From assembly GCA_900155495.1 (NCBI GenBank), contig FTLJ01001131.1, forward strand, positions 674-14,851: a stretch of DNA of 14,178 bases, given 5' to 3'. The position numbers were made by a program, and so were the translations under genes. This document shows, one piece after another, positions 1 to 10,261 of this stretch. This stretch comes from Porogramme epimiltina (Eukaryota; Basidiomycota; Agaricomycetes; Polyporales; Polyporaceae). The notes below the pieces were generated by a model. The model had not been told where the DNA came from. It saw only the letters and a list, made by a program, of their open reading frames with translations, and searched no databases. Position 1 is the stretch's first letter, and every line of letters starts with the position of its first letter.

Positions 1-197
1 CAGGGAATACCTGGCAGGTAGATGTTGGCCAGGATCACCTGGCCAGGAACCGGCCGCCTTGTGCGGGTGGAGATGGCCGGGATCACCCATATATGGTGCT
101 GACAGTGCTGTTCATAGGTCTAAGGTATTCCCCGGCGGAAATTGCCCGCGCCAGGTATTCCAGGTATTCCCAGGTGAGCATTACCTAGGCATTACCT
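1..197. repeat. Short-repeat block, probable edge of a repetitive element
   Basis: The 9-mer AGGTATTCC occurs at 123-131, 153-161 and 162-170, and its complement lies near position 4. A 12-base inverted repeat pairs 4-15 (GGAATACCTGGC) with 150-161 (GCCAGGTATTCC). GCATTACCT is repeated at 178-186 and 189-197. No coding frame is apparent. Dense short direct and inverted repeats of this kind often mark the subterminal part of a DNA transposon or a MITE. The element's other end would lie left of the window, so its class cannot be named. Confidence 0.4.
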
Positions 198-1574
198 GAC
201 ATCTGACTTTTTGCTGATGTCGGAGCTCAGTGGGTGATAGCAGCTTGTTCATGAAGTTGTTGGAGGCGTTTTATGGGTGACTGGGTCATTCTGGTAGAAT
301 AAAATGCGATATCCCTTTAATTATTTGGTAACACAAATCCGTCCTCCCGACAATGTTGCTAGTATACATATGAGAGGTGGGCAGAGGGCGACAGGCAGGC
401 GCTTAAGCGTAGGTGTCGGTGACCCTTCGATTTGGCCGCTTACATAATCTTCCCACGCCCTGTTCAAAGCAGGTGGAGTCTAAGTGGACTGCACCATAGA
501 GCACTCCAGAGTCCAGAGAAAATGCGAAGTCCAAGCATCACGTGGTACATCAGCGGGGTAATCTGAGCCCCAACCGCCCGTCTCATTGATTTCCTCAGTC
601 ATTAGCCGCCCAACAGTGGATATCTACATGCATATCGAGTGGGTATCTACTTCGCTTGCTGAACACTTGCTCACCACTGTATTTTCTACTGTCCTACTAC
701 AGGGATCAAAATCTCTCATAGAATCCTCTGTTTCCTGTCTGGCAGTGTAGAACAAACTCGCTTCCCTGCCGCCCGCTACGCCCATTGCCGGATCGAGAAA
801 AACCACAACAAGGGTCTCGCGATGCGGGATGCACAGCGCCAATGGCAGTGCAAACAGCACCGCCGGCGGCTGGTCCCACGGACGGAGCACAGGACGCGAA
901 GGCACGGTGGGCCAGCGTCGGTAGTTCGAGTCGCGAACGGTCTAGACGGGGACACAAGGTCCCACAATCATGTTTTGCGTGGCCGCGCGGGCCGGAGCGC
1001 GAAGCGCGAGGCGCGAGCCAGACCACCTAAGCGCGAGGCCCTGGCACGGGGGGCGGTCGCGCACAGGGACGCAGGGGCGCGTGCCGGGGACGCCGGAGCG
1101 TCTAAGCCACGCCCGCGCTACTCGTTCTCTTTGGACCGCGGGGGCCCGAGGGCGCCGAGGTGGATGCCGGATGCCGAGTGTGCACTTGGGGTGCGCAGGA
1201 GCTGCAGGGCCAGAAGAGTCTGTTAGCGCGACATTCATAGCGAGCTTCCCGAGGGACAGGACAGGAGAGAAGAAGGGCTTTATGAGCCCGCGCCAGGGCA
1301 GACTAGGTCCCGGAACCGCGAGCGTGCGCACGAGAGGGCTCCGCACCTCGGAAGATTTCACGAAGGGCAGCAAGGCCGTGCCCGACCGAAGCCTGGCAGG
1401 CCGCGCCGCAACGAGGCCGGGGAACTCGGAGACGCTGCGGCACTTCGGCGTCTAACGCCACGAAGGTCGCCCGTCCGAAAACAGTATGAGGTGACGTAAT
1501 GCTGCTCACGCAGGGTGCGAGACTCGGACGGACCAACACTGACGCTCCCGGGGCGGTATTGACACGGGCAGAAT
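198..1574. other. Stretch without a supportable gene
   Basis: Positions 198-780 are of moderate composition with no convincing exon. Positions about 780-1460 are much richer in G and C and give open frames on both strands. None of these frames resembles a protein family, has a hydrophobic segment pattern, or can be extended through plausible splice sites. They look like frames left open by high GC. The part near 1574 lies just downstream of the minus-strand DUF6534 gene and would contain its 3' UTR. A decayed gene or a non-coding transcript is possible, but nothing seen here supports either. Confidence 0.5.
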
Positions 1575-4137
1575 CTACTCCGAGTGCAAATGAGAGAGAC
1601 AACGTACCTCGTGCGACGACTTAGAGAGTCTGTCCTCGGGCGAGACTGGGCTGCGCAGCTCGTCGTCTCCGGATTTCCTCGGTGCAGCGCGCGCCGTGAG
1701 GATCTTCAAGTCTATTGGGACGGGCGCCAGTCCGCTCTCCTGCTCCACCTCGAGCTGCGCACGGCAGGAGGCACATGAACGCGCGGAAGAGAGCGCACCA
1801 GGAACGTGCGTAAGCAAGCGCGCCAGGAACCCCAAGGGGGCACCAGCATAAAGGACGCACCGTGCTCTCAGTCGAGCCCGTCGCCGCGGGGTCCCGCGCG
1901 CGGGAGCGCAGGCCGTGGATCGAGCGCGAGCCGAAGCGGAGGCGCGAGACCTCGAGCGTGCCCACCGTCGACGCGTCCTCGGCGTCGTCGAGCCCGCGCC
2001 CGGCGTGTGCCTTGCGGAAGTTGAGCCTGTGGCGCGCGTCAGCGTTGGCTAGGCTGGGAAGGAGAAGGCTGGAAGCGGGACGCACGTGCCGAGCAGCGAG
2101 TTGGCGTACACTGGGTTCGCTCGGTCGTCAGAATAAGGTTTTGGTAGCATATAATGTAGAAACAAGCTTACACTTGCTTAGGAAGAGGTGAACAGCAAGG
2201 AAGATCATGTTGTTCGGCATCGCGCTGAACTACTCGGAATCTCAGCATCTGTGCACATTCACAGCTTGCAACGTCGACTTACCGTGATGATGACCGTCAA
2301 GCCAACCACGCTGTTTAGGGTCATAAAACTTAGTAATATCCTGAAGACCAGAAGATCCGCAGACGTACCTTGTCAGGAACCCGTTGTTGACCGTCCAGGA
2401 TACAATCTTATCCACAAGCTGGAGCTCACGTCAAAAAGACTTCATTAAGTGCCGCAGTCAAGTATACTCACGCTATCCGTTCTATTAAGGGCCCAAGTCA
2501 ACATTTTCGCACGAGCTCAAGGGACGTTCGGGTACTCACCCACTATATGCACGCAAAAAAAGAGGGAAAGGATGGCGTGAACCTCGGAACTACAAAACAG
2601 ACACAGAAACACGCACCGGAAGCCCGTCCTGTGTATCCGCAGGTAATAGACCAACGAACCCGTCACGATGAAGTCCGCAAGCGTTCCCGCGCTCAGCGCA
2701 GTCCCGACGTAAGGCTATCAGAACGAGATGTGATGTTAGCGTGCACCGATCATATCACAGAGCCACAAACCCGTACACTAAGCGTAATAGGCAGTGTCTC
2801 CAGGTTCTTGAGGATGAAGCTGCGGGAGGGGTTCGATGCGTCAGCGCTTAAGCGCGGGGCGGACCATGCTGGTCGCGGACTTACATTTGAATAGAGACAT
2901 CTGCCCACGCGCGGAGAAGGACGGAGAGTTTGAGCGAGGAAGCGACGGAAGTGGCGCGCACTGCTACTTACAGCAACCGAACACTGTATCCGCGCCGGCG
3001 GTCAACGCGAGCTCGTGCGCGGTTGGCGGACGAAGAAGAAAAAAAGACGTACCCATACGGATGATGGACAGGACGACCTGTGCGCAACGCCGTCAGAAGG
3101 CGGGGGAGACAGAACGTTCGCGGGCAGCGGGGCTTACGATGAGTGCGGTAAGGAGCCAATTTCCCTCGCCCACTGCGCGAGGCCGGAGAGTGAGTGAGTG
3201 GTACGACTCTTGAGGGGAAGGGAGGCTTACGGATGTAAACGCGTCGCGCGAAGAAACTGCACGCGGGGTGAGCATCTGGGTGCACTTGGCGCGACTGGAC
3301 GTACCAATGGACTATCACTGTAATGACCGTCTGTGCGAGCACATCAGCTAGCGAACCCGCCTTGAGACGCAGAGAGGCTCACCGTAAGGATGATCGTGAT
3401 CTATCCCAGTCCACCATGCCCACTATGAGCCCTTGTATGCGCCCGCGCCACAGTGTCCACTCACATTAAAGCTCCTGTAAGAGTCAAACCACATGAGCAC
3501 AGAGTTGCTACCGCCCGGTCAGGCACGCACTCACCAGACAGAGTCGACAAGCGCTGCGCGGTCGCCGAAGTGCAAGACGAGGTAGTGATAGATCGCGTGC
3601 CAGCTGAGCGCGACATGTGCGGTGTCCAGGACACTGTGGGCAGTGGGACAAAGACGGCACCGAGGCCGCGTGGGAGGGAGGGGGCGTTAGCATAAGTCCA
3701 CTGAGTGGAGTCCGAGAGGTCGGAGTGGGATGGGGGTGGCCCTTGGGTAGTAAGTGCGGCGGGGATGCAGGAGACAGATGGCAACGGGGCTCGGGGACGG
3801 TTGGCAAGGGGGACTCACAAGAGCACAGCGACCTGCTCGGACGCAGCAGCGTAGCAGAGACAGAGCGCGCATGAGTGAACGAAACGCATATATGCACTGA
3901 AAAAATCGACGACGCACGATGGCTTTGAGATACTGCGGGTCGCGCGGGAAGCGGCTGGAGTATAGGTACGTCTGCATCGTCGTGATACCGTACCCTCTAC
4001 GTGTGTGGCGCGTCAGTCGGTGGCAGAGCGATGGAATGGATCGGCGGAAGGGGTGAGACGCACACTGCGGTGGCGAGGACGCCGATGAGGAGCGCGCCGA
4101 CCGTAACGTTGAGGTTCGTCTTGTGCTCGGACGACAT
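1575..4137 (-). CDS. DUF6534-domain seven-span membrane protein, about 20 exons
   Basis: Role unknown; DUF6534 proteins are integral membrane proteins expanded in Agaricomycetes. Joined exons (minus): 4137-4064, 3996-3918, 3832-3819, 3633-3535, 3474-3465, 3330-3305, 3256-3231, 3172-3138, 3077-3053, 2983-2972, 2900-2885, 2819-2777, 2714-2617, 2481-2472, 2418-2369, 2310-2283, 2229-2172, 2110-2086, 2026-1861, 1754-1575. They total 1074 nt, about 357 aa, with all phases agreeing. N-terminal hallmarks are YGITTMQTYLY (near 27) and VLDTAHVALSW (57). The DUF6534 domain spans about 162-247: LADFIVTGSLVYYLRIHRTG, RTDSLVDKIVSW, TFSAMPNNMIFLAVHLF, LYANSLLGTLNFRK. Seven hydrophobic segments lie near 13-37, 49-75, 93-108, 114-140, 155-179, 203-219 and 222-241, followed by a polar tail of about 110 residues. 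The start is the first ATG in frame with the first span. The last exon contains a good donor (GTACGT, 1607-1602), so the final dozen residues may be spliced differently. Confidence 0.87.
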
Positions 4138-4330
4138 TCCAGGTGACAGAGGAGAGGCTTCAAAACAGAGAGTGGTGGGTGTCGCAAAGGAGAGAGGCGT
4201 GTAGCGCAGGGTTTACATCCAGGTGCGGGACGGGGAGAAAGAGAGGAAGGGCGAGCGGAGCGCAGGAGCGGGATCCACGCGGGAGCGGGAGTAGAGGGAA
4301 GATGAGACAGCAGCCGCCTCGCCCGGCCGC
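4138..4330 (-). promoter_or_regulatory. Pyrimidine-rich promoter / 5' UTR of the DUF6534 gene
   Basis: Read on the minus strand, the roughly 190 bases before the ATG at 4137 are strongly C+T-rich, with runs such as CTTCCTCTCTTTCTCCCC around 4235-4252 and CTCTCTCC around 4185-4192. CT blocks just upstream of the start are a common core-promoter feature in filamentous fungi. No clear TATA box is seen. The exact transcription start cannot be placed. Confidence 0.45.
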
Positions 4331-5065
4331 GGCGGGCGCACGACAAAGGGAAACGCAAAAGCTCCGGGAACGGGCGGCGCGGCGAGCATCTTCGAATTCT
4401 CAGCCCCACCGCCGACGCCGTCATCGTCCACAGCGAACACGCGCGGCGACCCACGAGGCCGGCCGCGACACAGATTTGGCAGGCGGATCCCTCTCGCCGG
4501 GCCGCGGCTGCCATGTTTGGGCGAGCCGCCGCGCCTGGGCGCCTTCCGCAGGGCGGGGACTTCAAGCGCCAGGCGCCGCGACTCCCGACCACATATCATG
4601 GATTGGGGATGCGAAGCTGTGGGACCTCGCGGAACACCCTTGTCCTTCGCAGAGCCTTAGTGAAAAAATGAAGCTCCGAAAAATGCCCCCTCGCAGGCAT
4701 ACACGTGGTGCAGACATACTTAAGTTTCCTTCCTGAAACCCCAAGGTCGATGCGAGGCTGGCTCGTCGTATTTGGCTTCTAGTGCGCGACTTCAACGCGA
4801 CTCACCATTCCACTATGAGAGAAAATAGCACAAACGGGCCAAATACCTGGTCTGCTCAGGGGAAGTATGTCATTGCGCTATATGTATAACATAGTAGCTC
4901 GGGGTATAGCATTCAAATAACAGGAGAGAGTAAAGATACACATGCGTGAGCACACAGGTCCGATGGCAGAGCATATGCTACAGATCTTTCCATGGTTCAA
5001 AGGATCGGAAGGCGCCATCTAGGCAACCCTAACTCTCCCCCTCCGCACGCACGTCCCACCGCCCC
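4331..5065. other. Unassigned intergenic stretch
   Basis: Positions 4331-4590 are GC-rich and open in several frames on both strands, with no family resemblance. Positions 4740-5065 are more AT-rich and lie downstream of the minus-strand gene that ends at 5066, so its 3' UTR should fall there. I see no RNA gene or clear repeat. Confidence 0.45.
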
Positions 5066-6478
5066 TCACACCGCAATCCCCCACTCGCACGGATCCGACA
5101 GCGCGCTCCCCGTCGATCCCCGCTCCCCCGAATACCCCTCCGACTCGCTCCCCCGCTCCCGGCGCGGCCACACGAACTCGGGCAGCGTCGGCGAGACCGC
5201 CTCCTCCGCGTCCCCCACGCCCGCCTCGCGCGCGCGCCCGTGCTCCTCCGCGTCGTGCGCGCCGCCGCACACGCACGTGCGCGTGCCCGCGCACCACACC
5301 GTCGCGAAAAGCACGCCGACGATGTCCACGTACCCGTTCGCGAGCAGCACGCACGCGCCGGCCACGAAGCCCGGTGCGTGGAACGCGAGCGCGAGCTGCG
5401 CCGCGTCGAGCGCCGCTGGAAACACGAAGTTCGCCGCGCAGATCCAGAAGAACTTGCGCACGCGCTGCGGGAACGCGTCTGTGAGAGGGGGGAGGAGAGG
5501 GCGGGTGAGGGCGGGCGAGGGCGGGGCTCGGTCAGTAACTCGGCGCGCGCGGAGGGGAAAGGGGGAGACGGACTAGGGTCGAACTTCGCGTCCGTCATCG
5601 TGCGCGCGGAGCTGACGCAGGAGCGGGGATGGATCGCGTTCTGCCGCAGTTTCGTGAGGAACAGCGCCGACGTGTACCTGTGATAGGTGGGGCGGGGCAA
5701 GGGGTGATCAGCATCTCCGCCTCAACTCGCGATTGACGTCGGGTGCGCGCCGCGGCGCACGCCGGGAAGCGAAGGGGACGTACGCAGCGTCGAACAGCTG
5801 GAGGAACCACGCGACCTTGGGGTACGGCGTGCGCCACGCGTCCTCTGCGGCGGCGAGGACGCCCTCCGGGCTCGCGTCCGGCACGATCGAGCGCGCCCAG
5901 CGCACGACGAACAAGATGTCGATGGTCGCGCGCGCGACCTTGAACACCGCGACGGGCCCGTACACCGCCATCGCGCACCGGAGCGGGAGCACGCTCGGCC
6001 GGTAGACGGTGGCGACGCGCAGCAGGAGGATCGCGTCGGTGAGGGTGGGCACGAGGACGACGAGGCACGCGAAGAGGGTGGTGAGGGAGGCGGGGACGGG
6101 CTTCGCTTCGATCCATCTGATCTGCGGGATGGCGGCCTCCTGCGTCAGCACCATCTACGGGGCGGGGATGGGGGCGGGCGGCGGGCGGCTCACCTGGATG
6201 AAGCCGTTCACTACGCCCGACATGAGCCCGAGCGCGATGCCCACCACGTTGAGGATGAATACGGGCTGGCGCCGGATGCTGCGCGTCGAGAAGGAGAAGA
6301 GCACGGCCGCGACCGGGACCAGCATCGAAGCGCCGATCGTTCCGACCAGGAGAAGCGATATGGAGGGCTCGATCGCCGCGACATAATTGAGGCCGGGAGG
6401 AGGGGGGGCGTACGCAGCGACAGCGGGGGGTGGAGGAGCGGAGGAGGGGGGACCACACGGCATGACGCCGCCTGCCAT
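5066..6478 (-). CDS. Multi-span membrane protein, unnamed basidiomycete family, 4 exons
   Basis: Function unknown; it resembles a recurring Agaricomycete family of seven-span proteins that I cannot tie to a named domain. Exons (minus): 6478-6194, 6154-5784, 5677-5574, 5478-5066, total 1173 nt, 390 aa. The introns are 39, 106 and 95 nt (donors GTGAGC, GTACGT, GTCCGT; acceptors ending TAG, CAG, CAG), and phases agree. A proline-rich N-terminus (1-30) precedes hydrophobic segments near 38-63, 72-94, 117-146, 155-180, 208-226, 262-286 and 291-317. Recognisable strings are VFILNVVGIALGLMSG (73-88), LRVATVYRPSVLPLR (140-154), KFFWICAANFVFPAALD (262-278) and VDIVGVLFATVWCAGT (304-319). The C-terminal 70 residues are polar and Glu/Arg-rich. 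The start is the first ATG after a TATA box; a second ATG at 6463 is also possible. The third intron's donor is weak, so residues 250-256 are less certain. It is divergent from MT1, 1.2 kb away. Confidence 0.85.
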
Positions 6479-6518
6479 AGCGAGTGACACCGAGGCCGTC
6501 GGTGTCGCGGGCGTACGG

Positions 6519-6525
6519 TATATAA
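6519..6525 (-). promoter_or_regulatory. TATA box of the 5066-6478 membrane gene
   Basis: TTATATA on the minus strand lies about 41 bases before the ATG at 6478. It implies a short 5' UTR and supports starting at one of the two in-frame ATGs, 6478 or 6463. Confidence 0.55.
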
Positions 6526-7597
6526 CATGGAGCGAGAGGCGACGTGCTCTCGTCTGGCGCGAGGACGACCATGCGTTTCCTGGGGACGGGCGGCGCAATC
6601 ACCCCCGAAGATGCGCTGTTGCCAGATTGGACCATGTGCGGGCGCTGCGCGAAGGTGGGTAGACACGAGATGGGTGTCGCGTGGTGCACGTGCTAGGTTT
6701 CTCGAGGAGGCACGCGATCCCTGGTGCACCTAAAACTGTTAGCTAGTTGGGCGCGTGGCAGTTGAAGAACGAACCGCGTTCATTTTCAGTAGGCGCGCGA
6801 TGCAACTGACGGTTCCTATGAAAAGGCTTCTCGAGGTGAGATCATGCAGCACCTAACAGATCGGTCAATTGTTATAGGGGCTTTCCCCCTCCGATGGAAG
6901 CGAACACTTTGTACTTCCGCGCCGCGATGCGACAAACTGTGCCGTGGGCCGGACATTCGTTGGCTGAATTCACGTGGTGGATACTGGACTGTGGGCTCAT
7001 TCCATGTGAGACTCGGTAGAAACTTGGGAATCGTTCCGGAGTCTAAGATCGAATCCTCTGAATCATGGTCTAAGCGCGACGAGTAAGGCCGTGCTAGAAA
7101 CAGCCTACACACCTGAATTGACTTGGGCCGCCCGAAGGCTCTGTGAATCCACCGGGTCGGATCGCAAGAGCCTAGAGAGACCGGCTTATAGAGCGTACTG
7201 CGCGTTCAATAGGTACCCCCGACGTGATGAGTACCCTCACAGTCTCCCGGCCCGTTTGCTACCGTCCGGCTTTGGCCCACTCACCGGTATTCTACTCTCT
7301 TCTGCTGACTTGCGCTGAGTCAGGGCACAGACATTGCCGGGACTCTCTCGGACTTGGAAAGCCAATCATGGACGGATCATTCGTCACACGTGGAGGAGCA
7401 CCGCCCTGGATTTGCTCCTGCATAGGCGACGTCTGGATATGGTCATTCAGTAGCCTTTTCCGGAAAGACTTCAAACATACCATCAATTCAGAACCTTTTA
7501 TGTGTCGTCACCTGTGTGCACTGGCCTGCAGCAGAAGTGCGCTACTGCTGCGATCAAGCAGCGACTCTAACTTCACTCAGTCGGTGCACCCGTCACT
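6526..7597. other. Divergent intergenic region
   Basis: This stretch separates the minus-strand membrane gene from MT1. Several open frames of 75-180 codons occur on both strands, but none resembles a family, and the longest one near 7224-7763 runs out of frame into the MT1 coding sequence. No RNA gene or repeat stands out. It presumably carries the upstream control regions of both neighbours. Confidence 0.5.
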
Positions 7598-7618
7598 GGA
7601 GGCTTATAAGAAGCCTCC
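7598..7618 (+). promoter_or_regulatory. TATA box of MT1 inside a perfect inverted repeat
   Basis: GGAGGCTT (7598-7605) and AAGCCTCC (7611-7618) are perfect complements separated by ATAAG. The TATA-like TTATAAG (7604-7610) overlaps the centre. It lies about 100 bases before the MT1 ATG, a reasonable distance for a fungal TATA box with a 5' UTR of about 70 nt. The palindrome could be a regulator site or chance. Confidence 0.5.
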
Positions 7619-7708
7619 TATCTGCCCCCTGATACGCCGCAACCACTCTTCGCTACCGCCCCTCGGTCCGATACCCCTTTACTCGCACTTTCTACACTCC
7701 CGAGCAAC

Positions 7709-8678
7709 ATGGACTGGAAGTCCTCTGACGTCGCACACCGCTATAGGGCAGCAGAGGCCATGACGGGCCCCTTCGCTCGCCACCTCGTCGAGCAATGCGG
7801 CCTTCGCCACGCGGACGGCACCGAGGACATCATCATACTCGACAACGCCTGTGGCACGGGCATTGTGACGGTCAACATCTACGACGCCGTCCCTGCGGCT
7901 GCCAAGCCGCGTCTCAGCGTGGTCTGCGGCGACTTTTCCCCTTCGATGGTCGAAAGCGTCCAGGCTCGCATTGAGCAGAGCGGCTGGACGAACGCGACCA
8001 CCAAGGTCCTCGACGCGCAGGTGCGTTCGTCCACTCGCCCCTTTCTCCCCTAGTGCTCACCTCGTGCTTATCCTCGTGCGCGTGCAGAAACTGGACATCC
8101 CAGACGCGCACTTCACGCACGTCCTCACGAGCTTCGCGATCGTGGGGATCCCCGACCCGTACGCGGCGCTCGCCGAGATCCGGCGCGTCCTCCGCCCCGC
8201 GGGCACGTGCGCGCTCACGATCTGGAAGAGCGTCGGGTGGTACCCGTACACCGCCGCCGCCCTCGATCGCATCCCCGGCGCGCCGCCCCTCATGTCTTTC
8301 GCCAACTTCTCCACGTCGTTCCTGAAACCCGAGCTGCGGAGCAGGCACGGCGAGGGCGGCGCGGCGCGCTGGGTCGAGCCCGCCTTCTTCGAGGAGCGCA
8401 TCCGCGAGGCCGGGTTCGTGGACGTCCGGACGGAGCTGCACGCCAACGAGACGCGGTACGCGACGGCGGAAGAGTACGTGCAGACATTCGCGGGGATGAC
8501 GAAGATGGTCGCAGGGAACATCTGGACGGAGGAGGAGCGCGCGCTGATCATGCCACGCTTTGACCAGGCCCTTCTAGAGGTGTTGAAGGAGCATTTTGGA
8601 GAGAGGGAGATCGTGCTCAAGTGGGAGGCGTACTGCGTCACTGCCAAGGTCCCCGTCCTCGCCGCCGCAAAGGTGTAA
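7709..8678 (+). CDS. Class I SAM-dependent methyltransferase (MT1)
   Basis: It transfers a methyl group from S-adenosylmethionine to an unknown, probably small, acceptor. The fold is that of the UbiE/COQ5-like Methyltransf_11/25 families. Two exons, 7709-8020 and 8088-8678, encode 300 aa. The 67-nt intron (GTGCGT..GTGCAG) is phase 0 and contains an in-frame stop, so it must be removed. Motif I is ILDNACGTGIVT (43-54), the SAM-binding glycine loop. Motif II is VVCGDFSPSM (71-80), where the acidic Asp75 would contact the ribose. The post-II segment is KVLDAQKLDIPD (99-110), and motif III includes IRRVLRPAGTCALTIW (135-150). The N-terminus RYRAAEAMTGPFARHLVEQC is a lid-like helix shared with MT2. 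No signal peptide or membrane span is seen, so it is probably cytosolic. Length is normal for the family. The substrate cannot be inferred. Confidence 0.95.
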
Positions 8679-9328
8679 AGAGGGGCGAACTGTTACATTC
8701 ACTATCATGCTGTGCAACGAGTATTCAACTACTTTGCCCAATTTCTTTTGTATATACATATCACCACTCACGGAGCACGTTCTTATCCAATGTCCTCGAG
8801 CGCGTTTGCGCTATTGCAAGTCTAAGTTGGCGGTTCAAGTCCAAGATGAACAAAGGGGGGCGGCCCGGAGGCCTAGGTCTGGATAAGCGCCGATATTACA
8901 TTAGGGTGAGGACCCTCGCAGTCAAAGGGGGCCGCTGGGCAATTGAAATCGTGTTGCAGTACTTTTATTCCGCGTCCCGCCCCCGCCTGTTCCTTGCTAT
9001 CTGACATACAGCTGTGCCGTTGAACATAAGCTGAGTAAGATATTCCTCTCGACTGACCTGAACATGGTCATGAGGACCAATCGCTGATGGATCTTTTGTC
9101 AAGATGCTCCTGGCGCTGACACGTCGCTGAGCCGCTTCATCTGGTCGTCCCGCGCTCACGTGTTTAGCCCCCAAGAATGTATCCCTTTAGCAGAGATGGA
9201 CACGTGTTCAATCGCGTCAGAGTACTAGGAGGTAGATAAAGGTCATACACACGGACTCCTAGGCAAGTGTCGCCTCAACCCCTCCATTCACCAGTCGCCC
9301 TGTTCCTGAAAGCACTCGCATATTGACC
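8679..9328. other. MT1-MT2 intergenic region
   Basis: It contains the MT1 3' flank, AT-rich around 8700-8770 with TATATACATATC near 8751, and then the MT2 upstream region. A weak TATA-like TAGATAAAGG at about 9233-9242 lies some 90 bases before the MT2 ATG, a spacing similar to MT1. No additional gene is supported. Confidence 0.45.
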
Positions 9329-10261
9329 ATGGCGATAGACTGGAGCTCGTCCGAAACGACGAAGCGATACAAGGCCGCGGAGGACACGACAGGGCCTTTC
9401 GGTCGTTTCGTCATCGAACAATGTGGCCTTGATCGCGCTGACTGTACCGAGGATCTTGTCATCCTCGACAGCGCGTGCGGCACAGGCATCGTTACGCATC
9501 ATCTCTATGACGTCGTCCCCCCCGTCGCGCGGCCGCGTCTTCAAGTCATCTGTGGCGACTTCTCCGCCGCCATGATTGAGAGCATGCAGGCTCGTATCGA
9601 CCAGAATGGATGGACTTACGCAACCGCGAAGATCCTCGACGCACAGGTAAGTTTACAAACCTCCAAGTGTCGCGGACTCGTGTTGACACTAGAGCAGAAA
9701 CTGGACCTCCCCAATGACCAGTTCACCCACGTCATCATGAGCTTCGCGATAGTCGGGCTCCCCAACCCCTACGCCGCCTTCTCCGAGATCTACCGCGTTC
9801 TCCGCCCGGGCGGCACCTGCGGCCTCACGACATGGAAGCTCCTCGGCTGGTTCACATACGCCGAAGCGGCGCTCACGCGCGTCCCCAACGCGCCCCGCCT
9901 GGCTCCCTTCCCCGAGTTCTCGCGCACGTTCCTCAAGGTCGAGCGCGCGGAGCCCGTGCGCTGGACGGAGCCCGAGTACTTCGAGGCGCGCGTGAGCGAT
10001 GCGGGCTTCGAGAACGTGCGGACGGAGCTGCGCTCGTGCGAGACGCGGTACGCGAGCGCGGAGGAGTACGTGCGCGTGTTCGGGGTGTTCACGTTGGGGG
10101 TCATGGGCCACGCGTGGACAGCACAGGAGCGGGCGCGCGTGGCGCCGCATTATGAGGGAGCGCTGTTGGCGGCGCTGAAGGAAGAGTTTGGAGACGGCGA
10201 GGTGGTGGTGCGCTGGGAGGCATATTGCATCACCGCACAGGTCCCGGCTGTGAAGGCGTAG
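9329..10261 (+). CDS. Class I SAM-dependent methyltransferase (MT2), tandem paralog of MT1
   Basis: Predicted cytosolic SAM-dependent methyltransferase, acceptor unknown. Exons 9329-9646 and 9698-10261 give 293 aa. The 51-nt intron has a consensus donor GTAAGT and acceptor AGAGCAG, and lies after the same Asp-Ala-Gln codons and in the same phase 0 as in MT1. It has no stop and is a multiple of three, so the unspliced message also reads through. Motif I is VILDSACGTGIVT (44-56), motif II VICGDFSAAM (73-82), the post-II segment KILDAQKLDLPND, and motif III YRVLRPGGTCGLTTW (138-152). In the first exon 67 of 103 aligned residues match MT1 by my count. The start is the ATG in GACCATGG; an upstream TTG is not a likely start here. 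MT2 converges on the DUF6533-type gene ending at 10672. Confidence 0.95.
   Translation: MAIDWSSSETTKRYKAAEDTTGPFGRFVIEQCGLDRADCTEDLVILDSACGTGIVTHHLYDVVPPVARPRLQVICGDFSAAMIESMQARIDQNGWTYATAKILDAQVSLQTSKCRGLVLTLEQKLDLPNDQFTHVIMSFAIVGLPNPYAAFSEIYRVLRPGGTCGLTTWKLLGWFTYAEAALTRVPNAPRLAPFPEFSRTFLKVERAEPVRWTEPEYFEARVSDAGFENVRTELRSCETRYASAEEYVRVFGVFTLGVMGHAWTAQERARVAPHYEGALLAALKEEFGDGEVVVRWEAYCITAQVPAVKA

Noticed and set aside
3687..4592. 301-codon open frame, minus strand
   Set aside because: It lies in a different frame from the DUF6534 exons it overlaps, reads through their introns, and is Arg/Ser/Pro-rich. Only a short piece (3918-3996) coincides with a real exon.
4143..4736. 197-codon open frame, plus strand
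   Set aside because: Antisense to the DUF6534 promoter; low-complexity Arg-rich product and no family resemblance.
5595..6689. 364-codon open frame, minus strand
   Set aside because: Overlaps the unnamed membrane gene mostly in the wrong frame and is very rich in Arg, Ala and Pro, as GC-rich shadows are.
7224..7763. 179-codon open frame, plus strand
   Set aside because: Runs out of frame into the MT1 coding start, crosses its promoter, and matches nothing.
9323..9328. Earlier TTG start for MT2
   Set aside because: Nuclear fungal genes start with ATG; ATG at 9329 has a good GACCATGG context and aligns with the MT1 start.
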